Source of the DNA: DYTO01 sp040757795
GTDB taxonomy: Archaea > Hadarchaeota > Hadarchaeia > Hadarchaeales > Hadarchaeaceae
Length of the DNA stretch: 14,596 nucleotides
Reading direction: 5' to 3'
Assembly (NCBI GenBank): GCA_040757795.1
Contig: JBFLWG010000026.1
Span: 1 to 14,596 of the forward strand
This document shows, piece by piece, positions 7,180-13,304 of this stretch; the stretch's first letter is position 1, and the number at the start of each line of letters is the position of its first letter. Below the pieces are notes generated by a model that made no database searches, was not told the origin of the DNA, and saw only the letters and a program-made list of their open reading frames with translations. A program made the translations under genes and the position numbers.

Positions 7180-7980
7180 CTAAAGTCGCTCCTTCAGCTT
7201 GAGGTAGAAGTCGCCCCACGAGAAGAAGCGGCCCGGGGAGTCCGAGTGCCATATAACCAATTTCTCGCCGGTTGAAAGGCGCGACTCCTGCACCCCGTCC
7301 ACGCTGACCAATGCGGGCTTTGCAGCCTTCGTCAGCTCCACAACAATTTCCGCATCCTGGCGCACCACCAGCGGGGCCTGTCCAAGGTCCGCCGGGCTCA
7401 CCGGCACTACAATGGAGACCCTGAGCATTGGGTCGACCACAGGTCCCCCAGCCACCCGCCCGTAAGCCGTGCTCCCTGTCGGTGTTGAGACGATCACGCC
7501 GTCCCCTTTCATCTCCATGGCGTTTTTCCCGTTCACCTTGACCCTGATGTCGATTGTCTTGCCCACGTCGCCCCTGCTGACGACGATGTCATTGAGCGCA
7601 TCTGGAAGCTTCTTCCTCCCGACCGACGAAGCCAGCCTTTCCCTTTCGATGACCTCCAGCAGCCCGGCCTTCAGAGCCTTGATTGCCTTGCCGAGGTCCT
7701 TAAGCTCGACATCGGCGAGGAATCCCCTACCGGCTATGTGGATCCCGAGGACGGGCACGCCCGAGGCCAGCCTCTGCGCCAGCAGGACCGTTCCATCGCC
7801 GCCGACGGCCACAACAGCGTCGGCTTTCTTGAACGACGCCGCGGGAGCAGGCGGCCTTCCCAGCATTTGCGCCAGCCTCCTCTCGAGCAGGAGGTCCTCG
7901 CCCGCCAGCATCCTGATTATTCTCCTTGCGGTCAGGACGGCAAGCTTGGCCTCGACCTTCGCGACAAGACCAACCTTCAA
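7180..7980 (-). CDS. nadK: NAD kinase
   Basis: This enzyme phosphorylates NAD+ to NADP+ in the cytoplasm. Diagnostic motifs are GGDGT (60-64), which binds the phosphate donor, an ND pair near 130 (ALNDIVV), and STPTGSTAYG (165-174). I place the start at TTG 7980 (MKVGLVAKVE), giving 266 residues, the normal prokaryotic length. The frame extends to a GTG at 8019, but that codon sits inside the TATA-like element at 8008-8016. A TATA at that place predicts transcription start near 7986, just before the TTG. GGTGA also lies 5 bp before the TTG. If the GTG were used, the protein would gain 13 residues. The stop codon abuts the nob1 start. Confidence 0.93.
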   Translation of the reverse strand: MKVGLVAKVEAKLAVLTARRIIRMLAGEDLLLERRLAQMLGRPPAPAASFKKADAVVAVGGDGTVLLAQRLASGVPVLGIHIAGRGFLADVELKDLGKAIKALKAGLLEVIERERLASSVGRKKLPDALNDIVVSRGDVGKTIDIRVKVNGKNAMEMKGDGVIVSTPTGSTAYGRVAGGPVVDPMLRVSIVVPVSPADLGQAPLVVRQDAEIVVELTKAAKPALVSVDGVQESRLSTGEKLVIWHSDSPGRFFSWGDFYLKLKERL

Positions 7981-8007
7981 TTTTTCACCAATTGTTCTCA
8001 GCGCCAG

Positions 8008-8016
8008 ACTTTTAAG
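8008..8016. promoter_or_regulatory. Single TATA-like element between nadK and aIF5A
   Basis: ACTTTTAAG on the plus strand and CTTAAAAGT on the minus strand are both TATA-like. From its centre at 8012, the 26-bp rule predicts starts near 8038 for aIF5A (ATG 8046) and near 7986 for nadK (TTG 7980). I see no second TATA in the 65-bp gap, so one element may serve both directions. Confidence 0.45.
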
Positions 8017-8045
8017 CACCGCTGAAAACTGGGATGGGTGAAAAG

Positions 8046-8435
8046 ATGGCGAGAGAGGTGACCGAGGTCGGCAAGCTCAAGGAGGGCAGGTTCATAATCG
8101 TGGACGAGGAGCCATGCAGGATTGTCGGCTTCACAACTTCTGCCCCGGGGAAGCACGGTCACGCGAAAGCCAAGGTCGATGCCGTTGGGCTGTTTGATTC
8201 TCAGAAAAGGACGATTGTGAGGCCGACGAGCGCCACCATCGAGGTCCCGATCATCGAGAGGGGGGCCGCGCAGGTCCTCGCTGTCGTCGAGAACAACGCT
8301 CAGCTCATGGACACTTTGACATACGAGACCTTCGAGTTACCAATTCCAATAAACATCCGCGGGGAAGTTCACGAGGGCTCTGAAGTCGAGTACATCCAGG
8401 CGCTCGGAAGAAGGAAGATCGAGCGCGTCAAGTAG
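8046..8435 (+). CDS. Translation initiation factor 5A (aIF5A)
   Basis: This 129-residue archaeal IF5A (EF-P homologue) relieves ribosome stalling at difficult peptide bonds. The hypusine loop TSAPGKHGHAKAK is intact, with K36 as the lysine to be modified. An N-terminal SH3-like domain and a C-terminal OB fold fill the expected length. I start at ATG 8046 (MAREVTEVGKLKEG). GGGTG lies 5 bp upstream, and the TATA-like element at 8008-8016 predicts transcription start near 8038, which excludes the in-frame ATG at 8034. A small membrane-protein gene follows after 18 bp. Confidence 0.96.
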   Translation: MAREVTEVGKLKEGRFIIVDEEPCRIVGFTTSAPGKHGHAKAKVDAVGLFDSQKRTIVRPTSATIEVPIIERGAAQVLAVVENNAQLMDTLTYETFELPIPINIRGEVHEGSEVEYIQALGRRKIERVK

Positions 8436-8453
8436 TGTTTTGGAGACGTGAAG

Positions 8454-8771
8454 ATGGTCTGTTATGCTGTGCCTCTTGCTGCGGCAGTGATTTCAACTGT
8501 TGTCTGGTTTTCGCAGAAGAGGGGATCTTCAGGCTGGTGGCTCAACCTCATGCTGTACGGTGCGGCCTTGTTCGGGGTGGTCGACCACCTCTGGTACGGG
8601 GAGCTGTTCCTAATCGGCGCGGACCCGCTGAAAGATTTGATGGCCGGAGCCGCGATAACTACCGCGGTTTTCGGCGCTTGGGGAGTAACGCTCGGCGTGA
8701 CCAGGATTTATCCTGACCTTGGCCACAGGATGGGCTTCCTCAGGCAAAACAAAAAGCGTGCAGGCGTTTAG
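8454..8771 (+). CDS. Small membrane protein of unknown function
   Basis: I do not recognise this 105-residue protein. Three hydrophobic segments are visible: residues ~4-18 near the N terminus, a central one containing LMLYGAALFGVVDHLWYG, and a third containing AGAAITTAVFGAWGVTLGV. The C terminus is basic (QNKKRAGV). A GGAG at 8442-8445 has normal spacing (8 bp) to ATG 8454 but only 2 bp to the in-frame GTG at 8448, so I prefer the ATG. It lies 18 bp after aIF5A on the same strand and is probably co-transcribed. The end lies 5 bp from the convergent hypE stop. Confidence 0.75.
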   Translation: MVCYAVPLAAAVISTVVWFSQKRGSSGWWLNLMLYGAALFGVVDHLWYGELFLIGADPLKDLMAGAAITTAVFGAWGVTLGVTRIYPDLGHRMGFLRQNKKRAGV

Positions 8772-8776
8772 CCACG

Positions 8777-9793
8777 TCAGCATATTCTGGGCACCGGGTC
8801 GCCAAGAGGAGCCGGCAAAATTCTTCCGCCGCCTACAGAAGTTTTCATGATAACCTTTCCCGGCCGCTCAGAAGTTGCTTCCCCAATTATCTCCGCATTT
8901 TTGCCGTACTTTGTTTTCCGGATGGCATGCAGCACAGCCTCAGAGTCCTCAGGCGCGACCCCCATCAGCACCTTCCCCTCGTTCGTCAGCGTGAGGGGGT
9001 CGAGGCCCAGCATCTCGCACAGGCTCCTGACCGGCCCGGCCACCGGTATTTTTTTCTCTTCAAGCAGGACGCCGACCTTTGATTTCGACGCAAACTCGTT
9101 GAGCGCCCCCGCCACGCCGCCCCTTGTGGGGTCTTTCATGGCCGAGACTTCCCCAGCTTTCATGGCGGCTTCCACAACCTCCCAAATCGGCGCCACGTCA
9201 GAGCTTAGCTCTTCACCGACATCTATGCCTTCTCGTTTGGCGAGAATGGTGGCGCCGTGGTCGCCTATTGTGCCGGTGGTTAAGATCTTGTGACCAGGCT
9301 TGAGCAGGTAGTCAGTTTTGAGGGAGTCCGCAAGACCCACGCCGGTTGTTGTTATCACGATGCCGTCTATTGCCCCCTTTTCCATCACCTTGAGGTCGCC
9401 AGTCACAATAGCCACGTCAACTTCTTTCGCCGCCGAGTCCATTGACTTGCAGATTCTGCGGAAGTCGTCGATTGGAAAGCCTTCCTCCACCACGACGGCG
9501 CAGGCCATCGCGAGCGGGCGCCCCCCCATCACTGCGAGGTCGTTCACGGTGCCGGAGACAGCCAGCCGCCCCATGTCGCCGCCGGGGAAGAAGATGGGCT
9601 TCACAGTGTGGGCGTCAGTAGTGAAGACGAGAGTTTTGTCGCCGATTGTTATGGCCGCCCCGTCGTCAAGCTCGTCCAGACCCACAGGCCCCCTTTTCCT
9701 GAGGGTGAACTCCTTCAGCACTATTTCCGAGATGAGCTTCATCATGGCAGTCCCGCCCGCGCCGTGTTCAAGCGTGATCTTGTCTTTTGGCAT
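8777..9793 (-). CDS. hypE: HypE, hydrogenase maturation dehydratase
   Basis: HypE takes a carbamoyl group from HypF onto its C-terminal cysteine and dehydrates it with ATP to a thiocyanate, the source of the cyanide ligands of [NiFe] hydrogenases. The 338-residue protein has the PurM/SelD-like fold signatures: LEHGAGG near the N terminus, DDGAAI, GTVNDLAVMGGRP, and KDPTRGG. It ends in the hallmark PRIC with a free C-terminal cysteine, which separates it from SelD and ThiL. I start at ATG 9793, preceded by GAGTGAT. The frame extends to a TTG at 9805, but the TATA-like element at 9824-9832 predicts transcription start near 9802. The gene is divergent from hypD. Confidence 0.96.
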   Translation of the reverse strand: MPKDKITLEHGAGGTAMMKLISEIVLKEFTLRKRGPVGLDELDDGAAITIGDKTLVFTTDAHTVKPIFFPGGDMGRLAVSGTVNDLAVMGGRPLAMACAVVVEEGFPIDDFRRICKSMDSAAKEVDVAIVTGDLKVMEKGAIDGIVITTTGVGLADSLKTDYLLKPGHKILTTGTIGDHGATILAKREGIDVGEELSSDVAPIWEVVEAAMKAGEVSAMKDPTRGGVAGALNEFASKSKVGVLLEEKKIPVAGPVRSLCEMLGLDPLTLTNEGKVLMGVAPEDSEAVLHAIRKTKYGKNAEIIGEATSERPGKVIMKTSVGGGRILPAPLGDPVPRIC

Positions 9794-9823
9794 CGAATCA
9801 CTCAAAACACCGGTGGCTACAGC

Positions 9824-9832
9824 GATATAAAT
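9824..9832. promoter_or_regulatory. Single TATA-like element between hypE and hypD
   Basis: GATATAAAT on the plus strand reads ATTTATATC on the minus strand. From its centre near 9828, the 26-bp rule predicts a hypE start near 9802 (ATG 9793) and a hypD start near 9854 (ATG 9875, Shine-Dalgarno AGGGGA at 9861-9866). The minus-strand reading is the better consensus match. I see no other strong TATA in the 81-bp gap. Confidence 0.45.
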
Positions 9833-9874
9833 GCTGCAGGCGGTCAGTGGTTAAATCGTCAGGGGAAATGTAAA

Positions 9875-11101
9875 ATGGTGCGAGACATGGAGAACGAGTC
9901 CGGGGACATCGAGGTCCTCAAGAAAACATTCAGGGAGAACCTTCCGCTGGCCCTCGAACTCAAAAGGGTCATCGGAAAGTATGCCGAGGTGGTGAGGGAA
10001 AAAGAAAAGTGTGAGCTAATCAAGATAATGAACTTTTGCGGCACCCACGAGTGGACGACCACCCAGTACGGCCTGAAGGAATTGCTGCCGCCGTTCATTG
10101 AGCTGGTGGCCGGGCCCGGCTGTCCCGTCTGCGTCGTGCCATCATACTATGTCGACGTGGCCGTGAAGCTCGCGCAGGACGGCACGAGAATCTATACATA
10201 CGGCGACTCTTTGAGGCTCAGGAGTTCGAAGGCAGAGCATCCCGCAAGCCTTGAGGAGGCCAAGGCCGAAGGCGGCGACGTTAAGGTGGTTTACAGCTTC
10301 CTTGACGCCGTGAAGGACGCCAGATCATCCGGGAAGGAGGGGGTGTTTTTTGGGATAGGATTTGAGACGACGGCGCCAAGCTACGCGATCGCGCTGAAGG
10401 AGGGGATGGTGCCGGGCAACCTGAAGTTCCTGAGCGCGCTCAGGCTCACGCCCGCCGCGATGAAGTACACGATCAAGCTCCACCAGGAGAGGGGGCTGCT
10501 GCCGATAAGCGGGGTGATAGCCCCTGGCCACGTCTCGACAATCATAGGCGCGGCAGAGTGGGAGTTCCTGCCCAAGCTTTACGGCCTGCCCACGGTCGTC
10601 GCCGGCTTCGAGCCGATCGACGTCCTGATGGCGGTGGCCCAGATTCTCCTCATGATGAAGGACGACAGGCCGGAAATCAAGGTCGAGTACAGGCGGATGG
10701 TCGGATGGGGCGGGAACGAGTACGCGAAGAGGATGATCGACGAGGTGTTTGAGAAGACAAACGCTGCGTGGCGAGGGATAGGCTTCATCCCGGGGAGCGG
10801 CCTCAAGCTCAGGGAAAAGTTCCAGGGACACGATGCCCTCAAGCACCACGGGGTCCCTGACCTGGCGCCGGAGAAGTTTGTGTACACCCACGCCCATCAC
10901 GGGGTGCCCTGGGAGCATGACCTGCCTCCAAAGTGCAGGTGCGGCGAGGTCGTCGTGGGCATAGCGAAGCCGACCGACTGCCAGATGTTTATGAATGGGT
11001 GCTCGCCGGCCAGCCCCTGGGGGCCGTGCATGGTTTCTTCAGAGGGGGTCTGCGCCGTCTGGGCCAGGCATGGCGGGGCCGAGAAGCTGGAGGGCGATTG
11101 A
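9875..11101 (+). CDS. hypD: HypD, hydrogenase maturation iron-sulfur protein
   Basis: HypD works with HypC as the scaffold on which the Fe(CN)2CO centre is assembled. Conserved motifs are C55 in NFCGTHE, C83 and C86 in GPGCPVC, and the C-terminal cysteine cluster of the [4Fe-4S] site: C354 and C356 in KCRCGEVV, C369 in TDCQMF, followed by the family ending GPCMVSSEGVC. The protein is 408 residues, slightly longer than the usual ~370 because of a charged helical N-terminal extension. ATG 9875 has AGGGGA 8 bp upstream; the long open frame before it overlaps hypE and is not coding. The stop is 1 bp before the hypC start, so the two genes are coupled. Confidence 0.96.
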   Translation: MVRDMENESGDIEVLKKTFRENLPLALELKRVIGKYAEVVREKEKCELIKIMNFCGTHEWTTTQYGLKELLPPFIELVAGPGCPVCVVPSYYVDVAVKLAQDGTRIYTYGDSLRLRSSKAEHPASLEEAKAEGGDVKVVYSFLDAVKDARSSGKEGVFFGIGFETTAPSYAIALKEGMVPGNLKFLSALRLTPAAMKYTIKLHQERGLLPISGVIAPGHVSTIIGAAEWEFLPKLYGLPTVVAGFEPIDVLMAVAQILLMMKDDRPEIKVEYRRMVGWGGNEYAKRMIDEVFEKTNAAWRGIGFIPGSGLKLREKFQGHDALKHHGVPDLAPEKFVYTHAHHGVPWEHDLPPKCRCGEVVVGIAKPTDCQMFMNGCSPASPWGPCMVSSEGVCAVWARHGGAEKLEGD

Positions 11102-11102
11102 G

Positions 11103-11888
11103 ATGTGCTGGGGAGTTCCCGCCAAGGTCATGGAGATCGAGGGGCCGACCGCCACAGTGGACTTCGGCGGGGTCAGGAAGGATGTCATCGTGGCCGTGGA
11201 CGGTCTCTCGCCGGGGGAACTTGTCATGGTCCACGCGGGGATAGCGATAGGCAGGCTTACGGAGGAGGACTTCATCAGGAACGTGGCGCTATACAGGGAC
11301 ATCAGGGCGCAGGAGCTGCTCGACGAAGGGCTAGGCGAGGGCGAGGCGAGGAAAAAGGCCGTGGATGAAACGGATAAATTGCTCGGCTCCTTGGGGATTA
11401 AAGGCTCAATAGCTGATGTTGAATCAGAGGTGACAGAAAAAATGCAGGAGGCAGAAAGGGGGGTTCAGGTCCCGGGCAACGCTTTCAGGAGCAGGTACAG
11501 GATATCACTCTCCGACACAGACTACCTTCAGGTCCTGCACTACACCAACTACTTCAGGTTCTGCGAGAGGGCGCAGCAGGAGCTCCTTGAGAGCCTGGGC
11601 TTCAGCTACGCCACGCTGATCCACAAGCTTGGGGTTTTCATCCCGACGGTGGAGACGGCCGGGAAGCTGCTGGCGCCGGTCAGGCTGGACAACGAGATAG
11701 AGGTGGCGGTGTGGGTGGAGGAGGTCGGGAGGAAGCACATCAAGTGGAGGAACGTGGTGAAGAATCTGACTTCAGGGAAGATCGCCGCCGACTGCCTGAC
11801 GGTCTCCGTTTGCACAGACACGACGATCATGGAGGCCATGCCGCTGCCCGCGGAGCTGGCCGAGAAGCTCAAGAAATTCACTGTTTGA
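11103..11888 (+). CDS. hypC: HypC fused to a hotdog (4HBT/YbgC-like) thioesterase domain
   Basis: One uninterrupted 261-residue frame carries two domains. Residues 1 to about 98 are HypC: the essential Cys2 in MCWGVPAKV, then VMVHAGIAIGRL and a C-terminal helix. HypC carries iron with HypD. Residues ~130-261 are a hotdog fold like YbgC/4HBT acyl-CoA thioesterases, with the candidate catalytic motif SDTDYLQVLHYTNYF (D138 and D140) and a closing strand pattern up to TVSVCTDTTI. The glycine usual after the aspartate is replaced by LQ, so activity is uncertain. GGAGG at 11089-11093 precedes ATG 11103. The linker contains a perfect AGGTGA (11428-11433) 8 bp before an in-frame ATG at 11442 (M114), so the second domain may also be made alone as a 148-residue protein. 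A frameshift or lost stop in assembly is a possible alternative. Confidence 0.88.
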   Translation: MCWGVPAKVMEIEGPTATVDFGGVRKDVIVAVDGLSPGELVMVHAGIAIGRLTEEDFIRNVALYRDIRAQELLDEGLGEGEARKKAVDETDKLLGSLGIKGSIADVESEVTEKMQEAERGVQVPGNAFRSRYRISLSDTDYLQVLHYTNYFRFCERAQQELLESLGFSYATLIHKLGVFIPTVETAGKLLAPVRLDNEIEVAVWVEEVGRKHIKWRNVVKNLTSGKIAADCLTVSVCTDTTIMEAMPLPAELAEKLKKFTV

Positions 11889-11910
11889 ATCCTGGCGTGG
11901 AGCAATCCCA

Positions 11911-11922
11911 AGTTTTTCTCTT
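11911..11922 (+). terminator. T-rich tract after the hypC fusion gene
   Basis: AGTTTTTCTCTT follows the stop codon by about 22 bp and could end the hypDC transcript. It overlaps the next TATA-like box. Confidence 0.3.
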
Positions 11923-11928
11923 TATAAG
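11921..11928 (+). promoter_or_regulatory. Orphan TATA-like box
   Basis: TTTATAAG is close to the archaeal consensus and predicts transcription start near 11951. The next firm gene begins 270 bp later, so this promoter would drive either a small RNA, the doubtful frame at 11960, or a long leader. Confidence 0.4.
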
Positions 11929-11946
11929 CTTGACCCACCCAAAGCT

Positions 11947-12016
11947 CCGGCGGGAAGAAATGAGCAAAGCGAGGGTGGCGAACGTTCGCCGCGCGGGGGG
12001 CGGAACCCAATGCCGG
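11947..12016 (+). ncRNA. Possible structured RNA or leader
   Basis: Directly downstream of the TATA-like box, nested complementary segments occur: CCGGC (11947-11951) with GCCGG (12012-12016), GGGT (11973-11976) with ACCC (12005-12008), and an inner perfect 14-bp palindrome GGCGAACGTTCGCC (11977-11990). Together these could form a three-stem RNA. The segment is much richer in G+C than the AT-rich stretch after it. I match it to no known RNA family. A protein-binding DNA palindrome is the main alternative. Confidence 0.2.
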
Positions 12017-12220
12017 GAAAACGAGCCAGTTCAATCTGGAAATCGCCAGTTTCTCCAATGCCAAAGCATGTTTTGGCGGTCAACCATTCAATTAATTTTC
12101 AATAGTCTATTGAATAAATTTTTAATGAACCATTCAGTAAAAATTCAAGTTTTTATTCAATATTTTTACAAAATAAGGCTAAATATGGCTTTTTTCATAA
12201 TCATATCCGAAGGTGGATGA
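11960..12220 (+). CDS. Doubtful small open frame (86 codons)
   Basis: A frame from ATG 11960 starts MSKARVANVRRAGGGTQC and ends EGG, with its stop overlapping ATG 12217 as ATGA. It sits about 9 nt after the start predicted by the TATA box at 11921. The second half lies in the AT-rich repeat region and encodes mostly I, F, N, K and L, as AT-rich noncoding DNA would. I recognise no family. It fills the only gene-free gap over 300 bp in the window, and I think it more likely noncoding. Confidence 0.15.
   Translation: MSKARVANVRRAGGGTQCRENEPVQSGNRQFLQCQSMFWRSTIQLIFNSLLNKFLMNHSVKIQVFIQYFYKIRLNMAFFIIISEGG
12082..12136 (+). repeat. Two direct copies of AACCATTCA
   Basis: The 9-mer AACCATTCA occurs at 12082-12090 and at 12128-12136, with starts 46 bp apart. 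It sits in the same AT-rich stretch as the inverted repeat and could mark tandem regulator sites. Confidence 0.4.
12108..12162. repeat. 11-bp perfect inverted repeat in AT-rich DNA
   Basis: TATTGAATAAA (12108-12118) and its exact complement TTTATTCAATA (12152-12162) are separated by 33 bp, just upstream of the promoter of the secreted-protein gene. It could be an operator pair or an mRNA stem. The local AT richness makes such repeats more likely by chance. Confidence 0.45.
12179..12186 (+). promoter_or_regulatory. TATA box of the secreted-protein gene
   Basis: CTAAATAT, centred near 12183, predicts transcription start around 12209, leaving a 14-nt leader that contains GGTG (12212-12215) before ATG 12223. 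Confidence 0.45.
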
Positions 12221-12222
12221 AA

Positions 12223-13272
12223 ATGAGAAATCTGACGGCAAGGGGCCGCGCGAGGCTGGCCTGCGGGGCGGCATTCTGCGCCCTTGTCATGCTTTCGACA
12301 GCTCAGGCTGCGTGGGCGGGGGAGCTAGTGAGGGAGAAGTTCGTTTTCATCTACGAGAACTCGGAAAACGTTGTTCAGGAGATTCCTGCCGCGCCATCCC
12401 CGTCTGCGCCGGCGTCGGCCCCCGCGTCGTCGGGCGGGAGCGGCCAAACCGGCACAGGAAACGGGGGGAACGCCGACTTCACAGTCGAGGTGTCGCCGTC
12501 CTCGCAGAGGATTCTGAACAGGATAAAGGTGAACGAGTTCAAAGACGGGAATCTCACCACGAGATACGTGGACAGTTACGGGGAGGGATTTTGGGCCGTG
12601 AAAGTTGACCGGTTCAGGAGCTTCACGGTCGCGGTCAGCTCTCTGAACGGATTCTCTGGGGAGGTCTCGCTGGGCGTTTCCGGGGTGCCGAACGCCGCGA
12701 GCTATTCCTACCCGGCGCGCGTGAGGGTGCCGGCGGGCGGCCAGGCGCTCACCGTGATTAGCGTCAACACCACGGCCTCCACCAGGGAAGGAAGCTACAC
12801 GATCACGGTCACCGGGACGCATGGCGGGGTGGCGCGGTCTGACAGCGCGGCTCTGGAAGTGTATGAGGAATCTGGGGAGGCGTCTGATTTCTCAAATTCC
12901 CTCGGCCCCATGCACGACGGGGGCTCCAGCGCAAAGCCGGGGACGATGACGGCGGCGTATGTGGTCGACTACAAGCAACCAGTGGTAACTATTGATGGGG
13001 CCACGGTTCCGAACTACCGGAGCGAGACGATGAAGCAAAAGGAGGTTGAGAAAGCGTCTGGATTCAGGATAACAGTGATGCAAGTCGCTAGGGATATTAA
13101 AGGCGCTATAACGCAGGTGGCCAACGCTGTCGCAACCGCAGCGTCAAGTGGTATGGACTACACAAACAAAATTCAACCATCTCCTCACTCCACACGTTCC
13201 AATAGTTCAACCACGTGTGGAGCAATAAATCTCGCTTTGAACATCCTCCGCACGATATTAAAAACCCGTTAG
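12223..13272 (+). CDS. Secreted beta-sandwich protein of unknown function
   Basis: This 349-residue protein begins with a basic N terminus and a hydrophobic core (about 12-31) ending AQAAWA, a clear Sec signal peptide with cleavage after A32. A Pro/Ala/Ser then Gly-rich linker (55-84) follows. Residues ~85-213 form an Ig-like beta domain; the VSSLNGFSGEVSLGVSGVP segment and a closing TITVTGTHGG resemble repeats common in archaeal and bacterial surface proteins. The C-terminal ~80 residues are helical and end in a Ser/Thr-rich piece plus a short hydrophobic helix. ATG 12223 is preferred over ATG 12217 because GGTG is 7 bp upstream. The gene interrupts the hyp locus. The last ~115 bp hold a perfect inverted repeat and differ in composition, so the C terminus may be altered or truncated. 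The function is unknown. Confidence 0.8.
   Translation: MRNLTARGRARLACGAAFCALVMLSTAQAAWAGELVREKFVFIYENSENVVQEIPAAPSPSAPASAPASSGGSGQTGTGNGGNADFTVEVSPSSQRILNRIKVNEFKDGNLTTRYVDSYGEGFWAVKVDRFRSFTVAVSSLNGFSGEVSLGVSGVPNAASYSYPARVRVPAGGQALTVISVNTTASTREGSYTITVTGTHGGVARSDSAALEVYEESGEASDFSNSLGPMHDGGSSAKPGTMTAAYVVDYKQPVVTIDGATVPNYRSETMKQKEVEKASGFRITVMQVARDIKGAITQVANAVATAASSGMDYTNKIQPSPHSTRSNSSTTCGAINLALNILRTILKTR
13188..13222. repeat. 10-bp perfect inverted repeat at the 3' end of the secreted-protein gene
   Basis: CTCCACACGT (13188-13197) and ACGTGTGGAG (13213-13222) are exact complements around a 15-nt loop. In RNA they would form a strong hairpin about 50 nt before the stop codon, inside the coding frame. 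Confidence 0.6.
13253..13263 (+). promoter_or_regulatory. TATA-like box of the membrane-anchored protein gene
   Basis: GATATTAAAAA overlaps the end of the preceding gene. It predicts transcription start near 13284 and a ~21-nt leader containing AGGAG (13289-13293). The gene may also be read through from the secreted-protein gene. Confidence 0.35.
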
Positions 13273-13304
13273 GGAGCCAATAAATCACAGGAGAATAAGA
13301 TATC

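Noticed and set aside
8777..9793. HypE read as a selenophosphate synthetase (SelD) or ThiL.
   Set aside because: The fold is shared, but the C-terminal PRIC and the neighbouring hypD and hypC identify HypE.
9608..9874. Upstream extension of hypD to 9608.
   Set aside because: It runs antisense through the hypE 5' region, lacks family similarity, and a good Shine-Dalgarno precedes ATG 9875.
11977..12009. Resemblance of the GGCGAACGTTCGCC region to a fluoride riboswitch.
   Set aside because: The conserved GAUGG and the downstream pseudoknot sequence of that class are absent, and the downstream gene is not a fluoride exporter.
12026..12049. CCAG-CTGG-CCAG alternative hairpins as an attenuator.
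   Set aside because: The stems are only 4 bp and arise easily by chance. No T tract or short peptide frame accompanies them.
11606..12064. Minus-strand open frame covering the hotdog domain and the following gap.
   Set aside because: Most of it is antisense to the well-supported hotdog domain. It shows no recognisable motif and no promoter or Shine-Dalgarno.
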